DNA of 38,824 nt from Tubiluchus corallicola. Taxonomy: Eukaryota > Priapulida > Priapulimorpha > Priapulimorphida > Tubiluchidae. Position numbers and translations under genes: made by a program. The stretch spans positions 1-38,824 of the forward strand of contig JAQGDQ010000717.1 in the NCBI GenBank assembly GCA_030141605.1. Reading direction: 5' to 3'. Shown piece by piece: positions 10,227 through 22,860 of the stretch (position 1 is its first letter; every line of letters starts with the position of its first letter). A model generated the notes under the pieces. The model saw only the letters and a program-made list of their open reading frames with translations. It made no database searches and was not told where the DNA came from.

Positions 10227-10352
10227 TTTACAATATCTAAAAGATTTGGCCCTTATGAGCTGGCAACACCCACCTTGTCGGTCATATAATAAAGAATAAA
10301 ATATATAATATATAAAAAGAAAAATCTGATATATTTTTCTGTTCCCATTTTT

Positions 10353-10511
10353 AGGATGTCAAGTGGCAATGCCATTAAACCAGCTTATGTGAACGGCAAA
10401 TCTCACTTGACAAAAGATTTTGCTAAAGAGAATAGTGAACTAGATGCTCAAAGATAACAATGTCGTGTTTAATGTCGTATTATTTATAATATCAAAAAGT
10501 ACAAAAATAAA
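10353..10511 (+). other. Terminal-exon-like segment, 33 codons plus polyA signal
   Basis: A pyrimidine-rich stretch ends in TTTTTAG at 10354, followed by ATG at 10356 and an open frame of 33 codons to TAA at 10455-10457. An AATAAA follows at 10506-10511. The order of acceptor, short coding end and polyadenylation signal resembles a last exon. All three signals are short and common in AT-rich DNA, and the peptide (MSSGNAIKPAY start) is not recognised. Confidence 0.2.
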
Positions 10512-12860
10512 ATAGCACGTAAAGTGCATATACTAGCATGTGTACAAGAGTTGGACCTAGCTAGAGTGCCAGAGCAAGATTCATTTATATCACTACTAGC
10601 AATTCACAATGTTTTTTTTGTTATTAATTCATGTATCTTACAATATCTTTTTGTACCTCTATATGAGATTTGACGTGTTTAAAGCACAGGAAAACCTTCC
10701 ACTCACGTATTGCCTCTTTGCGTACAGGCCTTGCGTCGGCAGTAACGATGACCGTTAGACTGATCCATTTTCATGATAAGTCATTTGAAACACGTTAAAA
10801 TTACTGTATCTTGTCAATAAAATTAAAAATAAGCTTTTTGATTACTGAGTGGCGCACCCTGGGCGTGAGTCAGCGACATTTTAGCAATTGGTTAATCATT
10901 TAAAATAAATAATAATTTTCTTTTCTATTTACACAAGTCTTTCGAGCAGGCAAGCGAAATGTTAAGTACTATGATTTTGCATGTGAAGTTTTTTGGGACA
11001 GTTTAACATTTCCTTTTCTTCCTCTGATTTGAGTCTGCGTGACGTCACGTAATGGCGTCGTCGGTACAGTGTCGCGGGAAATTTAAAATAAAAACAAACA
11101 AAAATCATTTCAACGCGAATACGATATACACAAAAAATTGCTATAAAATTCTAATACAATTTTTAAGGCGATTTTAAAACGTGCTTCAGGTACCCCTTTT
11201 AAATTTAAATTTAAACATTTAAATAGAAGTGAAAAAAGAATTTTGCTCTGGTATGTGAGAGAAAACTAAAGATTTGGGTTACTTAAATACTTTCACATTT
11301 ATAACAACAATTTCAACCACTCAAGATTTGAGATGTTTGAAGTACTGCAGCTAATAAATATATTTGCCTTAGTATGCATCACTATTAATCACTTTATCGT
11401 TATTAGTATTTTATACTTTGGCAATTTACAATCTTATTTCAAAGGAAAAGTCAAAACTTCTAGGAAGTTAGGCTAATTTCAAAGTTTGCGTAAAACGTTA
11501 AAAGGATTTAGCAATAAAACTGCAATAAACGTTTTGTGTACCTAGCGAAATCACTTTAAAGTCGCCATCACTTCATGCTTAGGCGCTCCTATTTTGAATG
11601 CCCATTCTTCTTCCAATGACGTCATTCATCAACTGAAGAAAAGTAATGCACTGTCAATCTTATTCAAAAGTATAATAAGTTTGTGCAAAAAATTAGGTAG
11701 CTGATTTTTTTATCATTTTTCGTGAACATTAGGAAATCTGCAGAAATTTCAAAAAGTTTAAGCAGCAGTTACGCAAAGCCACGAAGCGCTTACGAAAAAT
11801 CACGAAGTCTACCAGTTACGTCATGATTTTCAAGTGAATGGCGGGAACTGCCACTCTTGAAAATTTCTATTCAGAGGGAGTATATTTTAAATTTATGCTT
11901 TATAGGTAGTTCTTTGCAAATTTCTTTGTTACATTTTTCTAGGTTTAAGTGATAATAGTAAAGTAAATTCAATTTACAGAGCGACTTGGTCTTTCCTTTA
12001 ACATTTTTAGAGAATATATAAATGTGCGACAGATTTTGTTTGTTTGACACAAATATTTAAATATCTATTATCGAATAATACATTAAATAACTTCCCAGCA
12101 GCGCAATTTGTTTGTTTATTACGGCTTTAGTTGAAGCAGTAAGCGATAGGGCGCGCTGAAAACAGAGATCTTTCCACGGAAAATAAAACATCACAAATTA
12201 ATGAGAATTTTTCTATAAAACTTCGCACACACAATTCGCAATTCGATCACGTTCTGAAACGTCTTGTACAATTTTCCTGGAAAATATTAATCACGTTATT
12301 TAAGAACACAAACTTTTTCACCGAAATACGCGCTTTTCACATCAAAAGAAAAAATTTCGCACAATCTCACCAAACGTTTTCACGTTTTATACTTTAGAGG
12401 TTTACACAGCAAGTGGTTTGCTTGAGTTACTCTCGTCTAATAACCCCAGAAACTGCACGCTTGATGCTGTCGCGCTTTGATGCTGGCGCATAATAACGGA
12501 ATGCATAGCGAATTTGCGCAAAAATTTGCTAAATAAGTAATTTTTGTTTTTCCGTTAGAAATTTGAAACGTGTAACTAATGATTTTAATAAACTAATTTT
12601 AAATTAAATCCGGATAAACTGAATAGAACTTGCCTGCGAAATGTGCGCATGATTTTTGCAGTTATTGATTCCTCATGGTTTTATATTTTTAGTCATTCCT
12701 TTCGCGTTTTCTTGACAAGATGGTGCAGGTTGCTATAAATATATTACACTAAAATTATTTAATATGACAAAACGAAAAATAAACAGCAATTCAAAGATTT
12801 TCAGAATATTGAGCTGGACAGGTGAAAGTGCATTGGACAGTTCTATTCATACGTACCAGA
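10512..12860. other. No gene seen; two CRE-like palindromes
   Basis: About 2.3 kb of AT-rich sequence without a recognisable protein or RNA. A perfect 12-bp palindrome CGTGACGTCACG lies at 11038-11049, and a second TGACGTCA core lies at 11617-11624. Both contain the CREB/ATF half sites, and GCGGGAA-type motifs occur nearby (about 11067 and 11840). This could be regulatory or just repeat-derived. Confidence 0.35.
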
Positions 12861-12861
12861 C

Positions 12862-12934
12862 CAACCAACCTACAGGTAATGTTATGACCTCCACTTTAAA
12901 CTAGGAAGCCCATAACATTACCTGCGATTGGTTG
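12862..12934. repeat. Short hairpin with 14-bp perfect arms
   Basis: CAGGTAATGTTATG at 12873-12886 pairs perfectly with 12911-12924, and the flanking CCAACC/GGTTGG bases extend the stem with one gap. The loop is 24 bases. Possible terminator-like or foldback element; no function assigned. Confidence 0.75.
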
Positions 12935-13765
<831 letters not shown>

Positions 13766-14401
13766 GGAGGGGGAAAGCTAAAAGCGCATTTAGTAGTTTT
13801 CAGAAAAGTGGGCGTGGCTAAGTCACATGTCGGGACCAAATGTCCAAATAGGTTCAAATGTCTTTGTCGCTCAATTTCTCTTACAGCAATTAGCTGGGAT
13901 TCCGTGCTTTTGCATTTGTGGATGGTTGTAGGTGTACACTAAACTTGTATTTCCAAAATGTGGGGGCAAGTCACGTGACGTCCAAGAACGTGTAAACACA
14001 CGTCCATGTCAATAACTGAGAATGTTTAGCAGCTCGAATCATAGAATCTGGAATACCTCAACGCCTGGCGTACCTTGCAGTAACCTTGAACTAAAGTATC
14101 AAGGACATTGGACATAATGGCATTTGTCTTCTCGAATATCTAATAACTCACAAGCTTGAGCACCTTGAATCATGTAATTTAGAGGATATACACCTATAGT
14201 ATGGACTCAAACAGCAGTGCAAACTTGTTGATTCTCGGTAAAAGGATCATGATAAGCATGCTTTTTTCACGTCTTTGGTATAACTGTGCACAAATTACAG
14301 CAATAACGTGCATATGTTACTGTTCTAGTAGCATGAAGCAATATTCGATCATCACGTTTTTGCTCACCAGGTCAAAACACGGAGCTCTCTTCATATGCAT
14401 G
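13766..14401. other. No gene seen
   Basis: No recognisable coding or RNA feature in about 640 bases. The open frame over 14201-14449 runs into a dispersed repeat and has no family features. Confidence 0.35.
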
Positions 14402-14635
14402 TGCTGTCAAACGGGTGCAATTCATCACAAACTAACACATTTTAAATGAGAGTAACAACAGCTGTTTTTTGTGATATGCGTTTCCGAAATGCTGGCACTT
14501 GCATTTGTGTTGTAATCATTCTTTCACATAAATTATTTTTGAAAAAATAGTATGTTTGCTTTCAAAATCTTAAATAATAGATTATTCTGAGCTACATTAT
14601 AATATTGGGCAAGGTTTTACTTTAAGACTGTGAAG
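14402..14635 (+). repeat. Partial copy of the ~820-bp dispersed repeat
   Basis: Matches the middle of the repeat copies at 33035-33855 and 35369-36188: CATCACAAACTAACACA near 14426, ATTCTTTCACATAAAT near 14518, and GGTTTTACTTTAAGA near 14612. It is more diverged and truncated at both ends. Confidence 0.75.
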
Positions 14636-15998
14636 ATTGGGAGTAGTACACACCCTACAGAAAGAGCAGTATACTATACCAATTACCAGATGATAAAATG
14701 CTTTCCAATCTTGCCATTACGTTCAGTGAATGTAGGTGTGAAGATGTAATCGATGCATAATGCGATTTAATTACTAAGCATCGTCTTAAAGTTGGTAAAC
14801 GTTTTATACCACAAACTAAGCCTAATGATTCCAAACAGGGTAGCAATCACATTGCGGGTTGGAATGTTCAAATCAAACTGTTATGTTAGCGGGCTTTTTT
14901 GTGGCCCTGAATCTGGTATGAAAATAACAAGCGGAGACAAGATATAATAGCTGATATAAATCGTAAGACGCGCAGTCAGTACCATCATAAAATTCGCCAA
15001 GTAATTCGCAATCAAAATACATTACGCAACAAGAAAATAGCTGAGAATTTTGCATTAAATACTAAAAGGAATTTATTGTCTGAGATCAACAAAGGAACCT
15101 CTGGCAAACAACGTTGATGGAAATGATATACTGAAACTCACTATACGGACGTTTACCAAAATTTTGACCATAGAATAGATGACTCGGTTGGCCCATTTAT
15201 GGCAAATCTCATAGGTATGAACACAGCTGGATTATGCCGTAGTACGAGGGAGCTTTCATGGTGTACACAGAAGTTGTAAAAAATCATTACAAAATCGTTT
15301 TATATAAACTAAAGCCAAAATAACGGCAAAGCAGACGCATTCACATAAATTAATCATAAAAAATTGACTGTGGAATAGCATTTTGGGCTGTAAGATCATT
15401 CATATTGTGCAAATTTGTAAAACTAATAATTACTACGCATAATTATAGCATTACATATCGCGCCTAGCATTGCAAATTACGTGAAACTGTTCAACAGCAT
15501 TGGAACAGAGAAAAATTCTTTGCAAAGGTTGTATAACCAGTTCCGCTGAGAAAAGGAAAAATTCGCATTTGTAATCATCGTACGATGTCAACTAGCGATT
15601 GCAATGTTAAAAAAAAGGAAAAATTGACTTGTCGTTAGGTTTAGATAGTCATCACGTAATCAATGGTCCCAGCATGTTATTTGAAACAAAACCGGACCGA
15701 TGTTTAAACTGTAGATCCAAACAATCTACTCTTTAAAATATTGAAAGTAAACATGCTATTTTTTCAAAAATCACTTACGTAAAAGAATTATTACCATACA
15801 AACACAATTTCATTTTCACGCCACTAGTTCGGGATCCTGCATTTCGGAAACACATTGTTGGAATGTTGGAAAACTTCTAATGCGCTAATATGCCACGTAG
15901 AACACACAAAAACGAATCACAACTCTTATATGAGGCTTACATCACACGCACTTTTACCACTGCAACACTGACCCTCAACAAGGTTCTAAGCCACTAAA
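14636..15998. other. No gene seen
   Basis: About 1.4 kb of AT-rich sequence with frequent stops and no recognisable motif on either strand. Confidence 0.35.
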
Positions 15999-16492
15999 CC
16001 CGCCAAATCTACCATACTGCCAAACCCGCCAAGTCTGCCATAATGCCAAATCCGCCAAGTCTGCCATAATGCCAAATCCGCCAAGTCTGCCATAATGCCA
16101 AAGCCGCCAAGTCTGCCATAATGCCAAAGCCGCCAAGTCTGCCATAATGCCAAAGCCGCCAAATCTACCATACTGCCAAAGCCGCCAAGTCTGCCATAAT
16201 GCCAAAGCCGCCAAGTCTGCCATAATGCCAAAGCCGCCAAATCTACCATACTGCCAAAGCCGCCAAGTCTGCCATAATGCCAAAGCCGCCAAATCTACCA
16301 TACTGCCAAAGCCGCCAAATCTACCATACTGCCAAAGCCGCCAAGTCTGCCATAATGCCAAAGCCGCCAAGTCTGCCATAACGCCAAAGCCGCCAAATCT
16401 ACCATACTGCCAAAGCCGCCAAATCTACCATACTGCCAAAGCCGCCAAGTCTGCCATAATGCCAAAGCCGCCAAATCTACCATATATAACGA
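15999..16492. repeat. 26-bp minisatellite, 19 units of two types
   Basis: Nineteen 26-bp units. Type A reads AAGTCTGCCATAATG and type B reads AAATCTACCATACTG within the unit; the three differences always travel together. The order by eye is B A A A A A B A A B A B B A A B B A B. Since 26 is not a multiple of 3, three units (78 bp) make one peptide period, and all frames stay open by chance. Early units also carry AAACCC or AAATCC in place of AAAGCC. Confidence 0.95.
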
Positions 16493-16526
16493 AGCTTTAT
16501 GTTTATGAAGGGTTTTTTGTGCTCTA

Positions 16527-16912
16527 AACAGATTATTTGCGAAAATCCTGAATAGAAGGTTAGAAAAATTTCTGAGAGATAATAACATTCTGGATGAAAG
16601 TTGGAAAATGCTGTCGTACCAGTGCTCATATGTTTACATTAAAAACACTTAAATTTCTGAAACGAAATTATAAACTTTATTGTTGTTTCGTTGATTTGCG
16701 TAAAACCTTTGATTCAGTTTGGTGAATTAAAAACAGAATTATAAGTGGTTATTTCCTTAAGATTTAAGATTTCGTAATTTAAGATATAAGATTTCGTAAC
16801 ATATGTTCTCTAAAACTAATCACTCGCTTGTGAACTAGCAAGAGATTTACCATCCTCCTCAGGTGTTAAGCAAGGATGTAAGTTGAGCCCAGCTCTCTTT
16901 TCCTTGTATATC
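16527..16912 (+). pseudogene. LINE reverse transcriptase fragment, N-terminal half
   Basis: Remnant of a non-LTR retrotransposon reverse transcriptase. The first frame encodes RLFAKILNRRLEKF then DNNILDE, a typical start of the RT domain. After a frameshift near 16640, KLYCCFVDLRKTFDSVW (about 16672-16725) is the RT motif holding the first catalytic Asp, followed by a stop. After further decay, SSSGVKQGCKLSPALFSLYI (16853-16912) is the next conserved block. The palm continues at 18416 after a 1.5-kb insertion. The clade (CR1/jockey-like or another) is not resolved. A 20-bp tandem duplication around 16760-16798 lies within the decayed part. Confidence 0.85.
16908..16912. repeat. Left target-site duplication ATATC
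   Basis: ATATC here is repeated at 18416-18420, exactly flanking the TGTAG...TTACA insertion. Confidence 0.75.
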
Positions 16913-18415
16913 TGTAGCGTCCATTTCATCTTCCCACATAAGTGGACTCGTGCAGTGGCTTGCGTCATGTGAGTGTGGTGTTTGTTCAGTTGGTCTGTCA
17001 GTTGGTTGGTCATGCCATTCGCAGAGTTTGGAAAGAAAACACAAACTCTACTCATTTTAGCCCTTTTATGCTGTGAATATCATTATGTATTCTACCTTTT
17101 GTTCAAATGTGAAAGTAGAATAACATTAGCATTAAAAAGATCTTATCTATAACCTGTAAACGATAATGGCCATTAGCCAAGCTTAGTAAGTACTGTGGGA
17201 GGGCCAGTTTAATCGCTTGTAATGATAGCTGTAGGAAGCCAGCGTATACCGACTACTCTCGCAGGTATCAAAAAGAGGTCAGCAACTTTACTCCAGGTAC
17301 GGCACGTAAACTGATATGACGTGCAAGTAGTATAGTCCACGTAGTCAGTTATAACGTATGGTGACTTTGTCATGAAGTCTGAAACGATTGGACAACTGAG
17401 TGGGCAGATGTTTTTGGTGGTAGAGATTTCCACAAAGTTTGGTGACAATTAAGACCTTGTCTCATTGCTGTGATCGTATTGTTGGGAAGTGCTATTGGTG
17501 TGCCGACAAACCGTTTGGAAGCGGATCCATGTTTGAGGTGACGAGGCACCCCCAGTACGGTGCAAGAACCCAGAGACTGTAAGTTGCACGATTTAGTATT
17601 TGCTTAACTGATGCTAGCAGTTGCGTGGAAGCTGAACTTAGCAAGGAGGCGCATCCATGTTTGAGGTGACGAGGCACCCCCAGTACGGTGCAAGAACCCA
17701 GACACTGTAAGTTGCACGATTTAGTATTTGCTTATCTGATGCTAGCAGTTGCGTGGAAGCTGAACTTAACCGCCTTGCTGTTCAAGAAATTTGTGATGAC
17801 ATTAATGTACACTGAGCTGCAACCTCATCATAGAGGCGCCCTACGTTAGAATTAGTAGACCTAGTAGTACTACGCAACCTCCATGGTGTATTTTCTAAGT
17901 GTGATAATACCGGTTGATCGTCATAGCGCTAGCGAGGACTATATCATTTGGGGTGGCATGTAGTTAGGCAAATAGGTACCCCTTTTAGTTAGGTTTAGCT
18001 GTTGTGCATTATTTTCCAATTTATTTGTTTGTTTATCGTCTTGATAGTGTAAGTAAATACTGTAATATTTAGCGCATTCGAACGTAGTTGAATTAGTGTT
18101 TGATTAATGATAGTGTTTTCGTTTACATACATTTTTTTGTTTGTTTACTTAATAATTATTTCTTCAATATTTAGGCGATTGATTGTTTGTGCATTAGTTG
18201 CCTACGCATTGGCATTTGCATTATCACAGCGAGTACAACAGATTGCTCCAAGCAAAGTAAACTGCACATCCCACACCGGAACCACTCTGCTCAATAGACA
18301 GGCTCCCCCGTAGATGATTGGTCGCCCCTTTCTTTAGCTCAGTCAGGCCAGTCAAATTGTTACCCAGCGACTACCTTCGATCAAACAAACTACCCCCAGA
18401 CGTCAGATCGTTACA
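16913..18415. mobile_element. 1503-bp TG...CA insertion within the LINE, probable solo LTR
   Basis: The insertion begins TGTAGCG and ends CGTTACA, near-perfect 7-bp inverted ends of the LTR type, with ATATC duplicated on both sides. Removing it with one ATATC makes the LINE frame continuous (from ...SLYI into NELP...). Inside there is no recognisable gag or pol and no pair of terminal direct repeats, so a solo LTR left by recombination is the best reading; a non-autonomous element of another class is possible. Orientation is open: a TTTATT (AATAAA on the minus strand) lies at 18020-18025. Short open frames inside, such as 18107-18313, show no family features. Confidence 0.7.
17525..17768. repeat. 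Tandem duplication of 116 bp
   Basis: 17525-17640 and 17653-17768 are almost identical, differing at about two positions, with a 12-bp spacer. The duplication lies inside the probable solo LTR and looks much younger than its surroundings. Confidence 0.95.
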
Positions 18416-19005
18416 ATATCAATGAGTTGCCAACGGTTTTCATATCAAACGAACGCGTACCCGTCAATCTAGGCAATTTTGAAACCAACTGTCTCCTCTA
18501 TGACTCGATGATGTGGTCTCGCTTTCTTGTTCCCAGTCAGGATTGCAAAAATGATTTATTAACCTGGATAATTATTGTAGCAAATTGAAGTTAACACTAA
18601 ACAGACAGAAATTGTTATTTTTAACAAAGCAGACAGAATTTTAAAAGACTTAAACTTTTCTCTCTGATCAGGTGAAGGTAGTCCAATCCTATCAATATTC
18701 AGGGCTCGAATGCTTTGCACCTGGTGCTTTAAGGCAAAGCTGTAAGAAAAAGTAAATTTTAAACTGCGCAAACCCACTTACTATTATCAAGTTATTTGAA
18801 TACTGTAGAATATATGACTCTTGTTTATGGGGATTGGGCATTATTAAAATTAAAACCAATTTCCCGCATATTCAACCTAAATTTGACAGTGTGCCAAGCG
18901 AAGAGGCCAATATTAAATTATGCAGATTTCTTTTGAATGTCAATAATAAATCAAGCAAATATGCTCTAGGGCGCCTAGTGGGACTTTCGGAAGAAGATAT
19001 ATAGC
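18416..19005 (+). pseudogene. LINE reverse transcriptase fragment, catalytic half and C-terminus
   Basis: Continues the LINE of 16527-16912. The frame resumes with INELPTVF, then NCLLY. A frameshift leads to LDDVVSLSCSQSGLQ (about 18511-18556), the position of the catalytic F/YxDD box; the residue before the two Asp is Leu in the present reading. NYCSKLK and NTKQTEIVIFNKADRILKDLNF (about 18570-18660) are the thumb-type block after the active site. From about 18775, LFEYCRIYDSCLWG and ANIKLCRFLLNVNNKSS match the conserved region after the RT domain in many invertebrate LINEs. Stops and frameshifts make it inactive. The 3' end of the element is not visible. Confidence 0.8.
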
Positions 19006-20369
19006 TCTTTAGAAAGAGGAGGAACAGTGCTACACGACGATGTGGCCTATATTTTAGGACACGTCCACCAAGGGGAGTACCGACGAGTTAATTAGATGTT
19101 CTATTTTTCGTTACCGCTGACGCAAAGCCATTGTTGTGACGTCATCCATTATACTCTGTTTATAAACTTATAGCTTTAATTCAGTAAAAAGTTGCTGCTG
19201 CTTCCTTTGCGTGATAAAAACGAGGACTAGGTAGGATGTTCGCGTATTTTTGATTATACGTGTAAATTCATACGCAAAATTTTTTGCGGGGCCTTTGCTA
19301 GTAACAGTATTAATACCTTTCAAGTTCATTTTTCCTTGTCCCCAAGCAAGATTCTGCTAGTAAATCACTCTACGCACAGACTAATGCATAACTAAGTAAA
19401 GTCCATGTAAAACAACTGAAGTTACTGAACTGATGCGGGAGAGCGCTTTGCTTTTGCCTCACATCATTGTGACCGTTGTAGTTGAGACGAGTTGCTGTGG
19501 TACACTTAACCTTTGACCTACAGCAATTGCGCGTGCGCACAACGAAACTGTTATTGAAGTTCAACAATAAAACTATTATAGTGACGTTATAGTGCAAAAT
19601 GTTGTTAAGCAATGATCACTAGTGCAAAGGATCTTGGTCTTGGTTTCAAACTTTCTCATGCCTTCACCCTACAAAGATTAAGCACGGTTTCATAAGGTTT
19701 CATGAGTGTTAGCTTATTAGATTATGTAGTTTTCCTTTCAATGGTGCAACTAAATTAAATTTGTAAAATGTTGAACTATACTAATTACGATAACAGTTTA
19801 CACGTTGCAAATAAGCAAACTGCTATTTAAGCAATTGGTACACTAACTCTATTCAAAGCTGCGCTTTTCGTAATCAAATTAGTTAGTTAGTTGGTAGATG
19901 AGCTAGTTATTTAGTCAGTCAGTCAGTTCGTTGTTCTGATACAGCAATAGCTTACATTTCTGGTGAAATGCTACGAAACATTAGCATAACAATGGAATCA
20001 GTGACCAGCACGTTTTAAAAATATCTAAAAAATTTACTAAAATCTTAAAATATTAAAACTTTTTATTATTTTTTTCAAGTTGTTGTAAAAGAATTGCCGC
20101 ATGCAATATTTGAATAGACTGAGAAAAATGTGAGTTGGATACAAAAACAAATGCATCTAAATTAAATATTTCTCAATATTGAATACGAACTGGAAATGCT
20201 CAAGCGAATTTCAAACTGATCCACATACATTTTAGCATTTCTTGATTAAATCCTTGTCTATATATGTGGATGAAAATAACGTTATCAAAAACTCATTAGG
20301 TAATTAACTATAATAACCCATTTGCATTTCTGGCTATTTGGGTCACTGAGTAGCTGCTCAATTCAATTG

Positions 20370-20370
<1 letters not shown>
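19006..20370. other. No gene seen; one copy of repeat block Z
   Basis: No coding motif. A segment at 19262-19316 (CGCAAAATTTTTTGCGGGGC, then CTTTGCTAG) matches block Z of the compound repeat family at 26770 and 27640. A TGACGTCA core is at 19137-19144. Confidence 0.45.
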
Positions 20371-20427
<57 letters not shown>

Positions 20428-20433
20428 GCACGA

Positions 20434-20465
<32 letters not shown>

Positions 20466-20466
20466 A
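20371..20466. repeat. (CA)n microsatellite
   Basis: CA repeat, interrupted by CGCACGAACGCGCGCG, then CA again. Open frames here are period artefacts. Confidence 0.98.
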
Positions 20467-20739
20467 AACGAGCGAATGAACACGTGCACACACGTATATA
20501 CTGACTAATCGCGATGACTAATGTATACCGCTACGAAGGCTGCGCTATTTTTTTCCCCGCGAGAGGCGCAAAGAGCGCTTCATGACTTTTCCCGCAGGAC
20601 TCAAATAAGTTAATTACTCATTAATTAAGCAACGCAGCGCAAAAATTTTTCTGCCGAATTACTGTCGGGTTAGTCAGTTGTAAAACATGTTCAACTTGAT
20701 TTTCGTGATATCCCTCCTTTAAAGATGAAGACAAAGATT

Positions 20740-21330
20740 GCTCTCAAAGCTTGGATTCCAAAACTTGAAAAATACGCTAATGCTCCAAGCAAATAGTGGT
20801 AGAGACACTTATTTTCTTTTCTTGGGACTGCAAATATTTTGCAAAGCTAATTTTGCAAAGAACAGAGAAGAGCTAATATCTTAAAGCTATTAGTGGTAGA
20901 GAGCGCCTATTTTCTGTTCCTGGCCGAGCAAATATTTTGCAAAACTAGTTATCAAAGGAGAGAAAGTTTGAGAACACTCTGGCCTTGGGAAGAGCAAATA
21001 ATTGTCGAAGCTATTAGCGGGCGAGAGCGCATTCTTCTACCTGAGTAAATATTTTGCAATGGAAATTTTCAAAAGAACAGAAAGTAGGAGAGCACTCACC
21101 CCCTGGGAAGAGCAATTAGATGCACAGAGCGCTTATTGTGTTCTAGCAGAGTAAATGTTTGGCAAAGCTAATTTTATAAATGACAAAAGCTTTGCGAGCG
21201 CTCACCCCCTGGGAAGAGCTTAGAACTGTTTACCTTTGAGATGACTGTCTTTTCTTTCGAAAATAAGCTCCAGAGGCTGTGATCGTAATCCTTCGTTTTT
21301 GTTCTCTTAGCGCCTGGGAAGTGAAAGGTA
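20740..21330 (+). repeat. Diverged ~125-bp tandem repeats (block C, copy 1)
   Basis: Four to five diverged units recur with the phrases GCAAATATTTTGCAAAGCTA, GAGAGCGC(T)TATT, and CACCCCCTGGGAAGAGC. The array ends with AACTGTTTACCTTTGAGATGACTGTC. The same phrases in the same order occur at 27040-27440. Confidence 0.8.
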
Positions 21331-21530
21331 TGCGACCCTGGGAACAGACAAAAACTGCTTTGAAGGGACTCTTCCCTGAATTTCGCTAATTCGCAAGCGC
21401 CATTTCTATTTTACCTGTGAAAGAAGATTATCTTTACAGAGTAAAAAGTGGTGAAAATTTTCCACCAACATGTTAAGTTTTGCAATTTTAAATTTTATGA
21501 ACTAAAGTGCATGTTCCATTTTAATAACTG

Positions 21531-21735
<205 letters not shown>

Positions 21736-22701
21736 AATATGATTATTATCAAAATATAAAAACTATCAAAATATCAAAGGTATCAAAACTTACGAATTCG
21801 ACAGTTTTAAAAGTAATGCCCAACAATTAGATTTTGACGAATGTATGAAAAACCGATGAAAATTAAGCTGTAGTGATAAAATGTTGAATAAACCGCTAGG
21901 GTACAGTACGTGTCACTCAATATCGTCTATCATTTGAAGTTAAAAATCTTATATACGAATAAACTGATTGCCAGATTATACAGAAAATTTGAACAATTAA
22001 ATACAGGGTCGCCCAGAAAACGCTGCCCCCCCCCCATAGTTACTAGTAACTTTTCATCCTGGACCAGGCGTTTGTAAAAGAGCTCTCGTCAAAGTCTAGC
22101 CCGTTTTCTCCTTTTTCCAGAAAACTACAAATTTCTATCCAAGTATAATAGCATTACATTACATTTCATTACTATATACAAAATGACAATACAGTAATTG
22201 TAGCCACTTTTATAAACTATGATACTATATCAAAATTAGATACAAGAAAACAAGGTCATCACCAACTGCAGCTCTAGTACTTGGTGACAAGGCGTTTTGC
22301 GTGAATATGAGCAGTATAACAGCAACAGACTTTCAACGTTTTTATCACTATGAGAATTTCATAAACCAACTTCTTCGAGAAGAAATGAAGCAACAGACTT
22401 GCATGAATTTTTGTAATTTTTAATAATAATAATCAGATTTTTTGGGATTTTTTCCTTTTTTTATCAATTCACTTATATAAATTATGTTTCATAAATATTT
22501 GCAAATGGGTATTTTTGTTATTAATTTGTTTCTAAAATTCATTTGAAGTCTTTGCAATGCATACTAAGGTGATGAGTTACACTCATACTTGTATAGTAGT
22601 AATATATTCAACCCGTCGGGTAATTGACTCAGTGAGTTAATTGGGTCAAAACACTTCAGTCCCAAAATGAGTCTGATAAGCGGCGCCTACTGTAGTGGAA
22701 A
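21736..22701. other. No gene seen; pre-insertion flank
   Basis: AT-rich, no coding motif. At about 22004 CAGGGTCGCCCAGAAAA followed by a C-tract resembles ends of some DNA transposons, but no inverted partner is found. Confidence 0.35.
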
Positions 22702-22706
22702 CATAA

Positions 22707-22860
22707 TGTAGCAGACTTAGCTTTTTTTGTTAATCTTGCATACAAATTCGTGCATGAGGCGCCATCTGTGGCAGGAATGTAAAGCTTTTGGTTTTGGCCA
22801 CTGTTTGTGTTTGTTACCTGCGCGAGTCAACCTGTCTGTTTTACTCACCTGTGCGCGTGA
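22707..22860 (+). repeat. 5' LTR remnant of BEL/Pao element
   Basis: Homologous to the first ~150 bases of the LTR at 24240, with shared blocks TTAGCTTTTTTTGTTAATCT and GGCGCCATCTGTGGC and AATGTAAAGCTTTTGGTTTT. It has several substitutions and small indels, so the insertion is old. Homology stops near CACCTGTGC, where integrase coding sequence starts. Confidence 0.85.

Noticed and set aside
16000-16490. CRISPR array
   Set aside because: There are no unique spacers; units are continuous 26-bp minisatellite copies, and the window is eukaryotic.
15975-16588. Trp/Gly/Leu-rich repeat proteins on the minus strand and Pro/Lys/Cys repeats on the plus strand
   Set aside because: The 26-bp unit lacks stops in all frames; several overlapping frames are equally open, so none is supported as a gene.
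22004-22036. Mariner-type transposon end (CAGGGTCGCCC...)
   Set aside because: No inverted partner and no transposase remnant were found nearby; the C-tract makes the motif unreliable.
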